64,000 nucleotides of DNA from NCBI RefSeq assembly GCF_014905175.1, contig NC_057793.1, positions 12,922,369 through 12,986,368 of the forward strand, in the 5' to 3' direction. The notes under the pieces were generated by a model. That model was not told the origin of the DNA and searched no databases. It saw only the letters and a program-made list of their open reading frames with translations. The stretch's first letter is position 1. Each line of letters starts with the position of its first letter. The DNA is from Aphidius gifuensis. Its lineage: Eukaryota; Arthropoda; Insecta; Hymenoptera; Braconidae. Positions 12,185 to 23,300 of the stretch are shown piece by piece. Both the position numbers and the translations under genes were made by a program.

Positions 12185-12612
12185 TCAAGTCAACCACCAC
12201 AGGTATTCATGAAAGAATCAGTCAAAATTTTTTATATGAATGAATTTATTTGAGAGTCAATTCACAGTCCTTGTAAAAGCCTGGCACGATAGTCAAAACC
12301 TAATAATTGTTATTTAAAATTTCTATTTACAATTTATAGATCTAATTAATATAATTTTTTTTTTTTAATTGAATATATGCACGAGTCAAGTCCCCTGTCA
12401 GGCTTGGTAAAACGGGCTTGACACAAGGCTCGTGTGAGGCCAGTTGAAAACAACGAGGTCAGTCTTGTGTCAAGCCTGTGTTAACAAGGCTCGTGTGAGG
12501 CCGGGAAAAACAATGGGCACAAGCTTGTGTCAAACCTGTGCTTCCAAGGCTTGATACACGACCGTCGCACAAGCCTGGCACAGTTGTTCAAGCCCGAGAA
12601 CTCCTACCTGGG

Positions 12613-12879
12613 TAATAATCAAGACCCTTTTAGCATTTGGTTCTAATAGTTGTATTTTAGATATTACAAGAATAAAAAAGACATGGTAACGTTTGTTGGG
12701 GCGTGTGGCCCGCGTTACCCGTTGAAAATTAAAAATTTGCGATACTCCGGCTAGGGCCATGGTTATTTTAAATCATTACTTAAATATAATTTAATGGTTC
12801 GTTAACAATAATATAGTTCAATTCAAGGCTTTTTTGAAGCCTTATAAACATTTTATTCCAACTCTATGATGACATTCTT
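12613..12879. other. Short unassigned stretch
   Basis: No gene or repeat boundary is recognised between the right end of the 8376-12612 element and the inverted repeats that follow. Confidence 0.4.
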
Positions 12880-13640
12880 CGGTCCGTTTTTTTGATTTTT
12901 TTTCGGCGAGCCATAAGTTATTTGACGTTGAGTTATTCATTGCGCCGTTTTTCAGATTTTTTTCGGCGAGCTATAACTTTTGTAATAATGAAAATAAAGA
13001 GTTCGTATTAGGCTCATATTATGCGCCTCAAAAAAATCTAGTGACATCGGTTGGGGTTTTTTTTCTATCAATAATGGTTTTCGAGAAAAAAAATTAAGTA
13101 TCAGAATTTTTTTTTTTTAATTTTATAGTTTTTTTTTTTCCCAAAAACTATTAGAGATAGAAGAAAAAACCTCAATGCGGGCGATAGAGTTTTTCAAGGC
13201 GCATATTATGAGCTTATAATACGAAGTCTCTATCTTTATTTGACGTTGAGTTATTCATTGCGCCGTTTTTATCCGTAAAATTTCCACGTAAAAACATATG
13301 CAACATTTTAAGTTACATAAATAATAATTTAAAAATAATGAAATATTAAACAGAGAAGATTTACGAACAAAAAACTTCTGGTATTAATACTTTCTAATAG
13401 ATAGTGTAGACTCCCTAATTTTTCGAGTAAGAAAAAAAATTTTTTCAAAATTTACATTTTTTCTTTACAACTCAAAACTATTATCAATAGAAAAAAAACC
13501 CATTATGCGGGCGATAGAGTTTTTCAATGCGCTTCTTTTATAAGCCTAGTACGAAGTCTATATGTTACTTATAGTTACTATAGTTCGTAAGTTATGAGCT
13601 TTTTTTTTTTTTCGCCGATGAATTCAATACTGTGGCTGAG
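12880..13640. repeat. Inverted and direct repeats with TTTTTTCGGCGAGC motif
   Basis: GACGTTGAGTTATTCATTGC occurs at about 12934 and again at about 13242. TTTTTTTTCGGCGAGC(C/T)ATAA is duplicated near 12898 and 12960. The segment AAAGAGTTCGTATTAGGCTC is inverted near 13205-13235. Arms around 12980-13250 can form a large imperfect hairpin. Further related segments run to about 13620. Non-coding. Confidence 0.5.
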
Positions 13641-14104
13641 CCTATGGCTCCTAGCCTCCGTAATTTTTTTTTTTTTTAACACTAATTTAGTCTTGATTCA
13701 AATCAAAATGTGTAATGGTTAGAATTGTTATGTCTTTTAACAAGAAGTTTTTCATTTCTAATAAAATTTATTTTATTCTTCAAAATCTAAAAATTTCTCA
13801 GGACGAAAATTCTATTTTTAAGAAGTTTCGAATTTGAATGTAGAATTTTTTTTTGCAGTGCATATTTGGTTAAAAATTGATTTTTATCTTCTAATAAAAA
13901 ATAATAACTATTGAACGGAGTAGTTTATAATAGAATTGGTACGTATATCCAATCCATCAATCACTCACTATCCATTTTTATGACCTCCATTTGACTTCTG
14001 AAAGCGTAACATTTTGGTATCACTTTGATGTCTAGACTGATGTCTTAGAACTCCTGAATTAAATGTTCAATCTGTTGGTTACAATTACAAATGAGTTGAT
14101 TGTG

Positions 14105-14239
14105 ATGATTGCAGGCAGTGCGGTGGCTGCAGCCGACACCATTTCTTCACCGTGGACACCTGCGAGTTCCGGGCCGCCGCCCGATGCCAATGGCTCCGGC
14201 TCGGATACGAAAAATCTCGACGTTGGCGACATCAGCGAT
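14105..14239 (+). CDS. sd: sd coding exon 1 (N-terminal acidic region)
   Basis: Encodes SSPWTPASSGPPPDANGSG followed by SDTKNLDVGDISD, and ends before GTAAGT in phase 0. This region precedes the TEA domain. The left boundary may instead be 14115, if the TTGCAG at 14109-14114 is used as an acceptor. Confidence 0.85.
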
Positions 14240-14275
14240 GTAAGTATAATTCATAAAATAATACATTCTATCTTA

Positions 14276-14319
<44 letters not shown>

Positions 14320-17300
14320 TTGCTGTATTTCTAGCTACACTCAGTGCCATTTTTAAATCTTAACATTCTTGCTCTCGTCCTATTTACATTCACTCCGTCT
14401 CCCTAACTCCCTAAGTCCTAGGAATTTTCGTGATCAAAAAGTCAAGTTCAAATTTCTAAGAAACTTCTATTTAGCCTATATTCAACAAAAATCATAAGAA
14501 CTAATTTTTTTTTAATTTTTGCATTAACCTGATTGCCGAAACAAATATATTTTTCAATTGTTTTTTAATTGCAGTAACAGACGTCAAAGAAAAAATTAAA
14601 CGTGTTATTTATTTAAAATAAGATAAATTTTACGTGGAAATTATCCACTAGAGACCCAATCGGTTAGTTATTCTAGCAAGGATATTTATATTCAGCTCGT
14701 CAGATTCGCATATATAATCTGCATTTTTAGTGATCATAATCTCTTTTCACTTTCGTTGGATACAGGAGTCCATTAAGAAACCTCCAATTTGAATAAGTTA
14801 ACAAAGTCAATCATAGATTTTTTTTCTTTACGACATAGATATATAGATTCAACTTATTTCAATTAGAGTCTGTATTTTATAATAAATTAAATTACATCAC
14901 CACTTAACTTTTTTTTGTTATTTGTCTAAAAAAAAAAAATAAAATAAACTTTATTCAAACAAATGTATTATAAGACGTCAAGTTTATTATATATTCAATA
15001 AATAATATATGTGAAAGAAGGTCATTCTTAATGAGGATGAAAATTTTCTGTCTTTTAAGTTAACGTGCGATGGCTTAGGGGATAACACACTGGCGTTTGG
15101 AATATAGGTTTAGATAGGTTTTTAGGGAGATAGGTTCGAATCGCGCTCGGGACCAAAAATTAATTTACAAAAAAAAAAAAACTATGATACAAATAAAAAA
15201 CGAAATGAAGTTCTCAGTGAGCGAAAAATAATAATTTTTTTTTTTTTTTAATTAAAAAATGTATTTTTTCAACTTTTGATCATTTATTAATTTAACTTGA
15301 GACAAAAATCATTCAAGTTGAGAAAAAAACATATTTAAGTTGAGTGAATAATGATATAAATAGAGCAAATTTTGATTTTATTTGAGCAAATTTTCTCTCA
15401 ACTTGATCGCTCGTTGCTTTAAATTGAATGACTCTTCTTTCAAATCGAGGGTTATGTCATTTCATTTTAGCAAATTTTCTCTCAACTTGAACGCTTGTTG
15501 CCTTAAATCGAATGACTTGTCTTTCAAATTGAGGTATATGTCATTTTTTTTTTGCAAATTTTTCCTCCCCAGGTAGGAATCGACGATTGGGACAAGCTTG
15601 TGTCAAGCTTGGATTCCAGGCTTCGAAGCTTGTGTCAAGCTTGGATTCCAAGCGTGTGTCAAGCTTGGTAAGAGCCTGGAATGATAACCATGTATTTGCT
15701 TGTGTCAAGCTTCGAATCCAAGCTTGAGACAGTCTTGCAAAAAAAATTATAAATAAATATAAATAACTATTATTATTAATTTATTATTTTTGACATTATT
15801 ATTATTTACACGATCCAAGTTGAATTAACGATAATAATTTGAGCGAAAATAAACGGCGTACTGGGGGATCGATCCTAGGTCTCTCACGTGGAATTCCGAT
15901 GCTCTATCACGTCAACCACCGGGGTATTCATAACAGACTCACAAAAAATTTTGATATGAATTAAAGATATATTCGAGACTTAATACACAGTCCTTGTAAC
16001 AGATTGGCACGATACTCAAAACCTAATAATTGCTATTTGAAATTTCTATTTACACTCTATATGTAGATTTAAATATTATAATTTTTTTTTTTTTTAATTG
16101 AATATATGCACAAGTCAACTCTCGTGTCAAGCTTGATAAAACGAGCTTGACACAAGGCTCGTGTGAAGCCGGGTAAAACAAAAAAGTACAGGCTTGACAC
16201 AATTATAATAATATAATGCCTGATGAATCGAAATAAATGTCATGTTTACGCTTGGTATACCAAGCTTGTGTCAAACTTAAAATCCAATGTTGACACAAAC
16301 TTGTAATCCAAGCTTGTGTCAAACTTAAAATCCAATCTTGACACAAACTTGTAATCCAAGCTTGTGTCAAACTTAAAATCCAATCTTGACACAAGACTGA
16401 TTTCCAAGGCTTTGTGTGAGCCTAGAGTCAGACCATCGTAACAGGCTCGACACAAACTTGGGACACAAGGTTTGGAAATCAAGCTTGTGCCAAGCCTGTT
16501 ACAATCGTTACGGCTGGGCGATTCATACCTGGGTCAAATCAAAAGACAAAATATCCTTAAGTTTATCACAAGTTTTCTTAAATTAATTCTATATTTTAAA
16601 AAAAAAAAAATAATTTGTCTCAAATTGAAAAAAAATATTTTCTCAAAACAAGACATTTTTTCTCGAATTAATTATTTTTTTTTTCAACTTAAGACAAAAA
16701 AGTTCCTAGAAAAAATTTGCTAATATGAAGAAAATTTTTTTTCAATAACAGCAATTTTTTTTCTCAGTGCAATAAGATATTATTATCTTCAAAAAAACTG
16801 TTTTTAACTTCTTTCAAATTTTTTTTTTTCTTAGACAGAAAGTTCTATTTGAAAGAATTTTTTGTCTCAAATTGAACAAAAAATTATTTAACAAACAATA
16901 ATCATTATTCATTGTAATTTCATAATAGTAGAATAATATGAATTCAAACTGATAAATATGCAACTTTGGATTAAACGTAAAATTTTAGTCTACTCATTAG
17001 GGTCATAAAAATTTCAGATCGCAGTGACATATGATTTCAAAAAGTTCCTTTTGACTGAATCCAAATGCAACTTTTTCTGAATCCAAAGAAATATTTTTTC
17101 CAAGAAGAAAATCATTGCTATGTTTTGACAGGATAATTGAAATATAAGAATCTATCAGAATGTTGATTCAAAAATTTTTTGTTTTTACTAGAAATTTGTT
17201 TATTAACAAAAAATCAGAATTACAGTTTCTTAATAAACCACATAACTCTTTAAAAAATCTTACATATTTCTTTTTAGTCTGTTTAATACCAAAAGCATCA

Positions 17301-20300
17301 AATATTTTAACTTTTTAGGACGAGAAAGATCTCTCGGCTGCAGACGCAGAAGGTGTGTGGTCACCGGATATTGAACAAAGTTTTCAGGAAGCTCTTACCA
17401 TATATCCACCATGTGGTCGACGAAAAATCATTCTTTCTGATGAAGGAAAGATGTACGGTAAGTCATTGCAGCTCACAATCATCTTTCAATTATTTTAGAA
17501 CGAAAAACTTAAATTTGTTAACACATCCCGAGATGAAAAAATTACAGTATTTTAGCAAGAGACAATTGTATTCGATATTCCATATTATCTTTCTCAGTGC
17601 CATTAAAAATACTATCCGAATACAATTTTTAGTCCTTCCAAGATATTCGTGAGGAAACAATTGTATTTGAAAAGTAATGATAGAAAGATAATAGTATTCG
17701 GTGAAAGAACCGAAAAAATACGATCGTATTCGCGATCACAAGACTTGAAAAATACGATTGTATTTTCTACATTTTTAGATGCCGTATTATTTTTTTTAAT
17801 TCTCTATCCGAACCGAGTTTGATCCTGCAATATCCTAGTTACTAAACCTATGCCCGACGCGCGATACCAACTTTACAAGCTGCAAATTGAAGAATTTTCG
17901 TTTACATAAGTTACGAGGCAATGTACACGAATTTAATTGATTTGAAAAATGAAAAAAGACCTGTAAATCAGGTGAAAGTTACTAATTAATTTATTTAGGT
18001 CATCCTATCCTTAGCAACATCTGCGATAAGTAATTAATAAAAAAGCTATTAGCAAATGTCGCTGAGGAAAGGATGTAACCAAATAAATTAATTCGTAGTC
18101 TAGATAGATTCCTCAGCAATATTTTCTATAATAAATTAAAATAATTGTGTCAAATGGCTGAAGAATTAATTTGTTAGAAAGTAATCTGTTGTCAAGCAAA
18201 AAGCTGTTAATTAGTTCAGAAAATATCTTGAAATAACAAGACGTGATACTACATCTTTATAAGACCGAAAAATTTGAAAAAAATATCAGGCAAAAAATTG
18301 TTGCCTTTGTTTTTTTTTCGTTTTTTAATGATTTCGAGAGTTTCCATGAAGATCTTGCTGACATAAGATTTATAAATGTTAAAATTTTTTCAGCTCTTCA
18401 AAATTGCTATGGCCATATTGAATTTTGAATATTGAAAAATGGCTAGCCCATATTGAATTTCAATACAATTCCCCCACGTTTCCGAGTTGCTGTGGGCCAT
18501 AGTAAAAATCGCGGTGTTTTTTCACCAAAAAAAAAAGAAAAAATCTATTCGTGCATATAAAATACCCCGAGTGGAAATCTGGTCAGGCCTGATTCAACTT
18601 CAAGTCTTGATCAAGACTTGATCAATGTTCCCTTAACACGGGAACCCTGATCAAAATTTGATCAAGATTTGATTAAGATGCTTCATTAAGGATAACTTGA
18701 TCAAGATTGGATCAAAGAATTAAGAAACCTTAACTCATCATTATTAAGCCCAGCCTGATCAAGAATTGATCGATTATCATACATTTCGGTACTTGTATTT
18801 TTTCAAGATCATCTTGATCAAAATTGGATCAAAGAAACCCTAACTCATCCTTATTAAGGCCAGTCTGATCGAAACTTGATCAATTAATATATATTTCGGT
18901 ACTTGTAATTTTTTAAAGATCTCGATCAAGACTGGATCAATGAAACCTTAACTTATCCTTAATAAGGCCGGCTTGATCCAAACTTGATCAAGCATTGATC
19001 AGTTATTATCAGAGCCGGGAAGTTCGTCTGTTATTTCAGCTTGCCGTAAATACCATGGCAACACGGTGTAATATAGTTTAAAAAAAAGACGATCTGAACC
19101 TCGTACATGGAAAAAATGGCCTCAAAAAATGGCCTTTTTTTTTTGGCCTCTTAAAAATGGTCTTATTTTTTTTGGCCTCTTAAAAATGACCTCAAAAAAT
19201 GGCCAAAAGAGGCCAAAAACATAAGGCCATTTTTTAAAGCCATTTTTAAGAAGCCAAAAAAAAAAATAAGGCCATTTTTAAGAGGCCAAAAATATAAGGC
19301 CATTTTAAAGGGCCATTTTTAAGAGGCCAAAAAAAAAGGCCATTTTTTGAGGCCATTTTTTCCATGTACGAGGTTCAGATCGTCTTTTTTTCCTGATCAA
19401 AACTTGATCAAAAACGTAACGCCAAACGTGATCAAGTATTGATCAAGTAAACATTATTAGTTAGGGAGCCCATCGTGCTGTTTCTTACGTCATCGCATAA
19501 CGATTTGAAATACCTTTATTCGACGTGTCTTGACGAGTACAATAAGCAGCTTCAGTGGCCGACCGTTTTGGTGGAACGACAGGGGGTGGCTGACGGTCAA
19601 AGTAGGTGGATGAGGTAAGTTAACTTACCTCATCGCATAACCATTGGAAATAGGCCCAATCGATTGGTAATGATGCCCTGAACACGAAAATAATAATGGC
19701 CGACCATTGACAGGGCACTTTTTTAATGGCCAACCAAAAAACTGCAAGTTTTAACAAAAAAAGAGCTAAAATGAGGTAAATTAACTTACCTCATCGCATA
19801 ACGATTGGAAATAGGTCCAATCGATTAGTAATGATGCCCTGAACACGAAAATAATAGTGGCCGACCATTTAGAGGGCACTTTTTTAATGGCCGACCAAAA
19901 AACTACAAAATTGAGAAAAAAAAATGAGGTAAATAAACTTACCTCATTCCATAACGATTGAAAATAGGCCCAATTGATTGGTAATGATGCCCTGAATACG
20001 AAAATAAAAATGGCCGACCATTTAGAGGGAAATTTTTTGGTGGCCGACCAAAAAACTCCAAGTTTTTATAAAGCCGTTCTTTCAGATTTGTGATTTTCAT
20101 CTATCGTTCATTTACTTCATTCCTATGTAATTTTTTGGTCGGTCATCAAAAAAGTTAACTTACCTCATTTTAGCTCTTTTTTTGTTAAAACTTGCAGTTT
20201 TTTGGTTGGCCATTAAAAAAGTGCCCTCTAAATGGTCGGCCATTATTATTTTCGTGTTCAGGGCATCATTACCAATCGATTGAGCCTATTTCCAATGGTT

Positions 20301-23300
20301 ATGCGATGAGGTAAGTTAACTTACTTCATCCACCTACTTTGACCGTCAGCCACCCCCTGTCGTTCCATTAAAACGGTCGGCCACTAAAGGTGCTTATTGT
20401 ACTCGTCAAGACACGTCGAATAAACGTATTTCAAATCGTTATGCGATGAGGTACGAAAAGGCACGATGGGCTCCCTAACTATATTTGGCGTTACGATCTT
20501 GATCAAGTTTGGATCAAGCATCTCGATCAAGAATGGATACGAAATCAATGTTGCCTGATCAAGTTTTGATTTCAATTTCCACTCGGGACATCAAGTGATT
20601 CAAAGTAGTGACGCACTTTTTCTTTTAGGGGACGTCGATATATACAGCTTTTATTATATTTTATTATATTTCATTTATTTATGATCATTGAATATGGTTA
20701 TTCAATTTTTGTTCGCTACTTAAATTTTATTCTTTAATTTCATGTCCCCACGGAGAGTAATTAAAAAAAAAATTTAACTATAAAAATTTAACTGAGAGAA
20801 TTTTTTTGTTATTTCTAAGTTAAAATTTTTTTATAATTACGGGGTAGCCACTCAAAACTAAGCCAAGACGACAACACCGTAATTTGTACGAGATAGTTTG
20901 TTTTTTTTCGTGGGTTACAAAGATAAGTTTACGCACGAATATTGAAATTCGGATTTTATAAATACGTACGAGACACAATAATTTTTACGGGGTACACCGA
21001 TTAAAAAAATGTGCTCGCTTTTATTTTTTCAGGAAGAACTTTCTACTTCTACGGGGTGGTCTGTAGAAAAATAATATGATGTCAAGTACAAATAAATTCA
21101 ACTTTTATCGATCCCTACGAAATATGAAATTTTTACGGGGTACATCGTTAAAATAAAAATGCATTTCAGTTATTAAAAAAAAAAGTTTTTTACATTTAAC
21201 GGGATGATTTGTTTTGACAGAACTTATATATATATATAATTGTTTCCCTGTTTTTTTTTTTTTTTGTTTTTTACTGTCCCGACCGGGATTCGAACCTACG
21301 ACCATACCTAAACCTATTGAACCTAAAATCTAAAACCTAGTGCGTTATCCCCTAAGCCATCGCGCGTTATTGTGGAAAAAAAAAATTTTCGTCCTTATTA
21401 ATAATGACCTTCGAAAATTAAAAGAAAAAAGATTTGTTAATTATTGAAATGAATAAATCGAGACAAGAATGAATGTGAAGAGAATTAAAGTGATACTTAT
21501 ATGAAATAAAATATTTATTTCATAAATATTATGTATGTAATTTAAATAAAATAAATAAAAATGTCCAAGAAAATGTCCAACTAATGAATTATTTCCTTGA
21601 AACATAATTCTTTGGCAACCTTAATTCCTTAGCTACATCTTTTCCTTAGCTACTGCTTTTTCTTGGACATTTGTATTTTTAAAAAATAAATTTACATGTA
21701 TTTTATTTATAAAATAAATAAAAAATGTCCAAGAAAAAGCAGTAGCTAAGGAAAAGATGTAGCTAAGGAATTGAGGTTGCCAAAAAATTATGTTTCAAGG
21801 AAATAATTCCTTAGTCACATTAATTCCTTAGCTACATCTTTTCCTTAGCTACTGCTTTTCCTTGGACATTTTTTATTTATTTTTTAAATAAAATTACATG
21901 TTTGTTACTAATTAAAATTATTTGCATCGTGTCAATTATGACTGTCGTGTAAATCAATTTTTTTTTTTTTGTTCTTCTTTTAGATAAAACTACGGGGTAT
22001 ATTGTAATTATACCTTTGTTGACGTTATATGTTTTTTATAAGTACGGGGTGCCCCGTAAAAATAAATTCTTAATTTTTAAAAGCCTTCAAAATTTGTTTG
22101 TTGTCATAAAAAAATAAAAGAAGCCGTAAAAGTACGGGGTCCCCTGTAAATATAAATCGGTAACTTAAAAATTCGTCAATGTTTTGCTAACTTTTTTAGA
22201 GTATTTTTCCGTATTTATGAATTCCTTGGTAAACGTTCTATATCTACGGTGTCATACCGGAATATTTGATGATACATTCACAAATAATTTATATACCCTA
22301 CATAGAATATAAAATAACTCGTGAATACACCGTAAAATATTCAATGCGCAATGAAATCATTCCGTGATAATTTGATATTTTTTACATCATATTCCCGTAA
22401 TTATAAATTCCTGAATTTGTACGGTATTCTTTCGTAAATAGTATAGTAACCACATGCAGAATACTTAGTGTAAATAAATAGTTAAATACAGAAATGTCAA
22501 CTTGGCCCACTTCGTAGTGGTTGCCCCGTAGAATTAACAAAAAAATTCTCTCAGTATACTAACTAACTACTCAGAAAAATTTGGTTACTTTACCAATTGT
22601 TTAACAGCTAATTCCATATACTTATTAAATTGATTGATTGGTTATTTTTTCAGGTCGAAATGAGTTAATAGCTCGGTACATAAAGCTGCGTACTGGCAAA
22701 ACCAGAACGCGAAAGCAAGTCTCTTCTCATATACAAGTACTTGCAAGACGAAAATTGCGAGAAATCCAGGCAAAGCTGAAAGTGGTAAGTGGACAGGCAA
22801 AAATATTGATATGTATACATACATAATTTTTCATACTTAAATTTTTCTGTACACGGAGAGAAATCCGCAGCATATATTACTGTAGTGGTATCGTAAAAAT
22901 CATAGCTGCCGTCATTTCAGCGACTAATTCCCACTTATTATAATGATTATTATTATATTTCATCTAAATTTTTTACTGTAGTCTACCGGAATTTTTGGAA
23001 GTCTTGAGTTAATGGTATACTTTACGCCAGAAATTACTGTAGTGTACAGCAGTTTTTCCCGCCAGATGACACGAATATTTATTGGAAATCAAGTGTGTTT
23101 CTAACCTCTTCTAAAAAAGTTTATTGTTTTTATTTTATTCATGAATAAAATAAATATGCGGTGAAACACATGAAAATTATAAAATGGTTTATTTTTCAAA
23201 AATTAATAAACACGTTACATTTTTATTTTGATGTTTAAACAATAAGGTTTTATTTAATTTTTTGTGTTGTTTTTTTGTTTTGTTTTGATTGAAATTACTG

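Larger units (their letters stand above)
8376..12612. mobile_element. CCCAAGTAGGAA-ended element with nested insertions (CAAGCCTGTGTC word family)
   Basis: The left terminus is CCCAAGTAGGAAGTGACGAC and the right terminus is the inverse of CCCAGGTAGGAGTT, with TA on each side. Inside each end are many variants of the word CAAGCCTGTGTCAAGCCTGG in both orientations (8396-8565 and 12385-12600). A tRNA-like block at 8684-8734 (- strand) is cut by a 3.45 kb insertion (8734-12184). Removing the insertion restores a unit like the intact 534 bp copy at 35162-35695. Confidence 0.75.
15568..16533. mobile_element. CCCAGGTAGGAA-ended element (CAAGCTTGTGTC word family) in sd intron 1
   Basis: Left end CCCAGGTAGGAATCGACG; right end inverse of CCCAGGTATGAATCGCC. 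TC on both sides (15566-15567, 16534-16535), and joining the flanks restores a GCAAATTTTTCCTCAAATC repeat unit like those at 15385-15500. Words of the form AAGCTTGTGTCAAGCTTGG fill 15590-15740 and 16110-16500. A tRNA-like block sits at 15862-15924. Confidence 0.75.
18566..20587. mobile_element. CCCGAGTGGAAA-ended element (GATCAAGA word family) in sd intron 2
   Basis: Left end CCCGAGTGGAAATCTGGTC; right end TTTCCACTCGGG. AC is duplicated on both sides (18564-18565, 20588-20589). Numerous TTGATCAAGA-like words occupy 18590-19010 and 19395-19450, and again 20490-20575. Two other inverted-repeat elements (19081-19391 and 19458-20481) are inserted between the word arrays. Confidence 0.75.

Noticed and set aside
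16203..16482. Overlapping repeated frames on the - strand (SLTQAW and FKFDTSLD repeats)
   Set aside because: The 48 bp tandem is a multiple of three, so frames stay open by periodicity; the DNA is a transposon word array.
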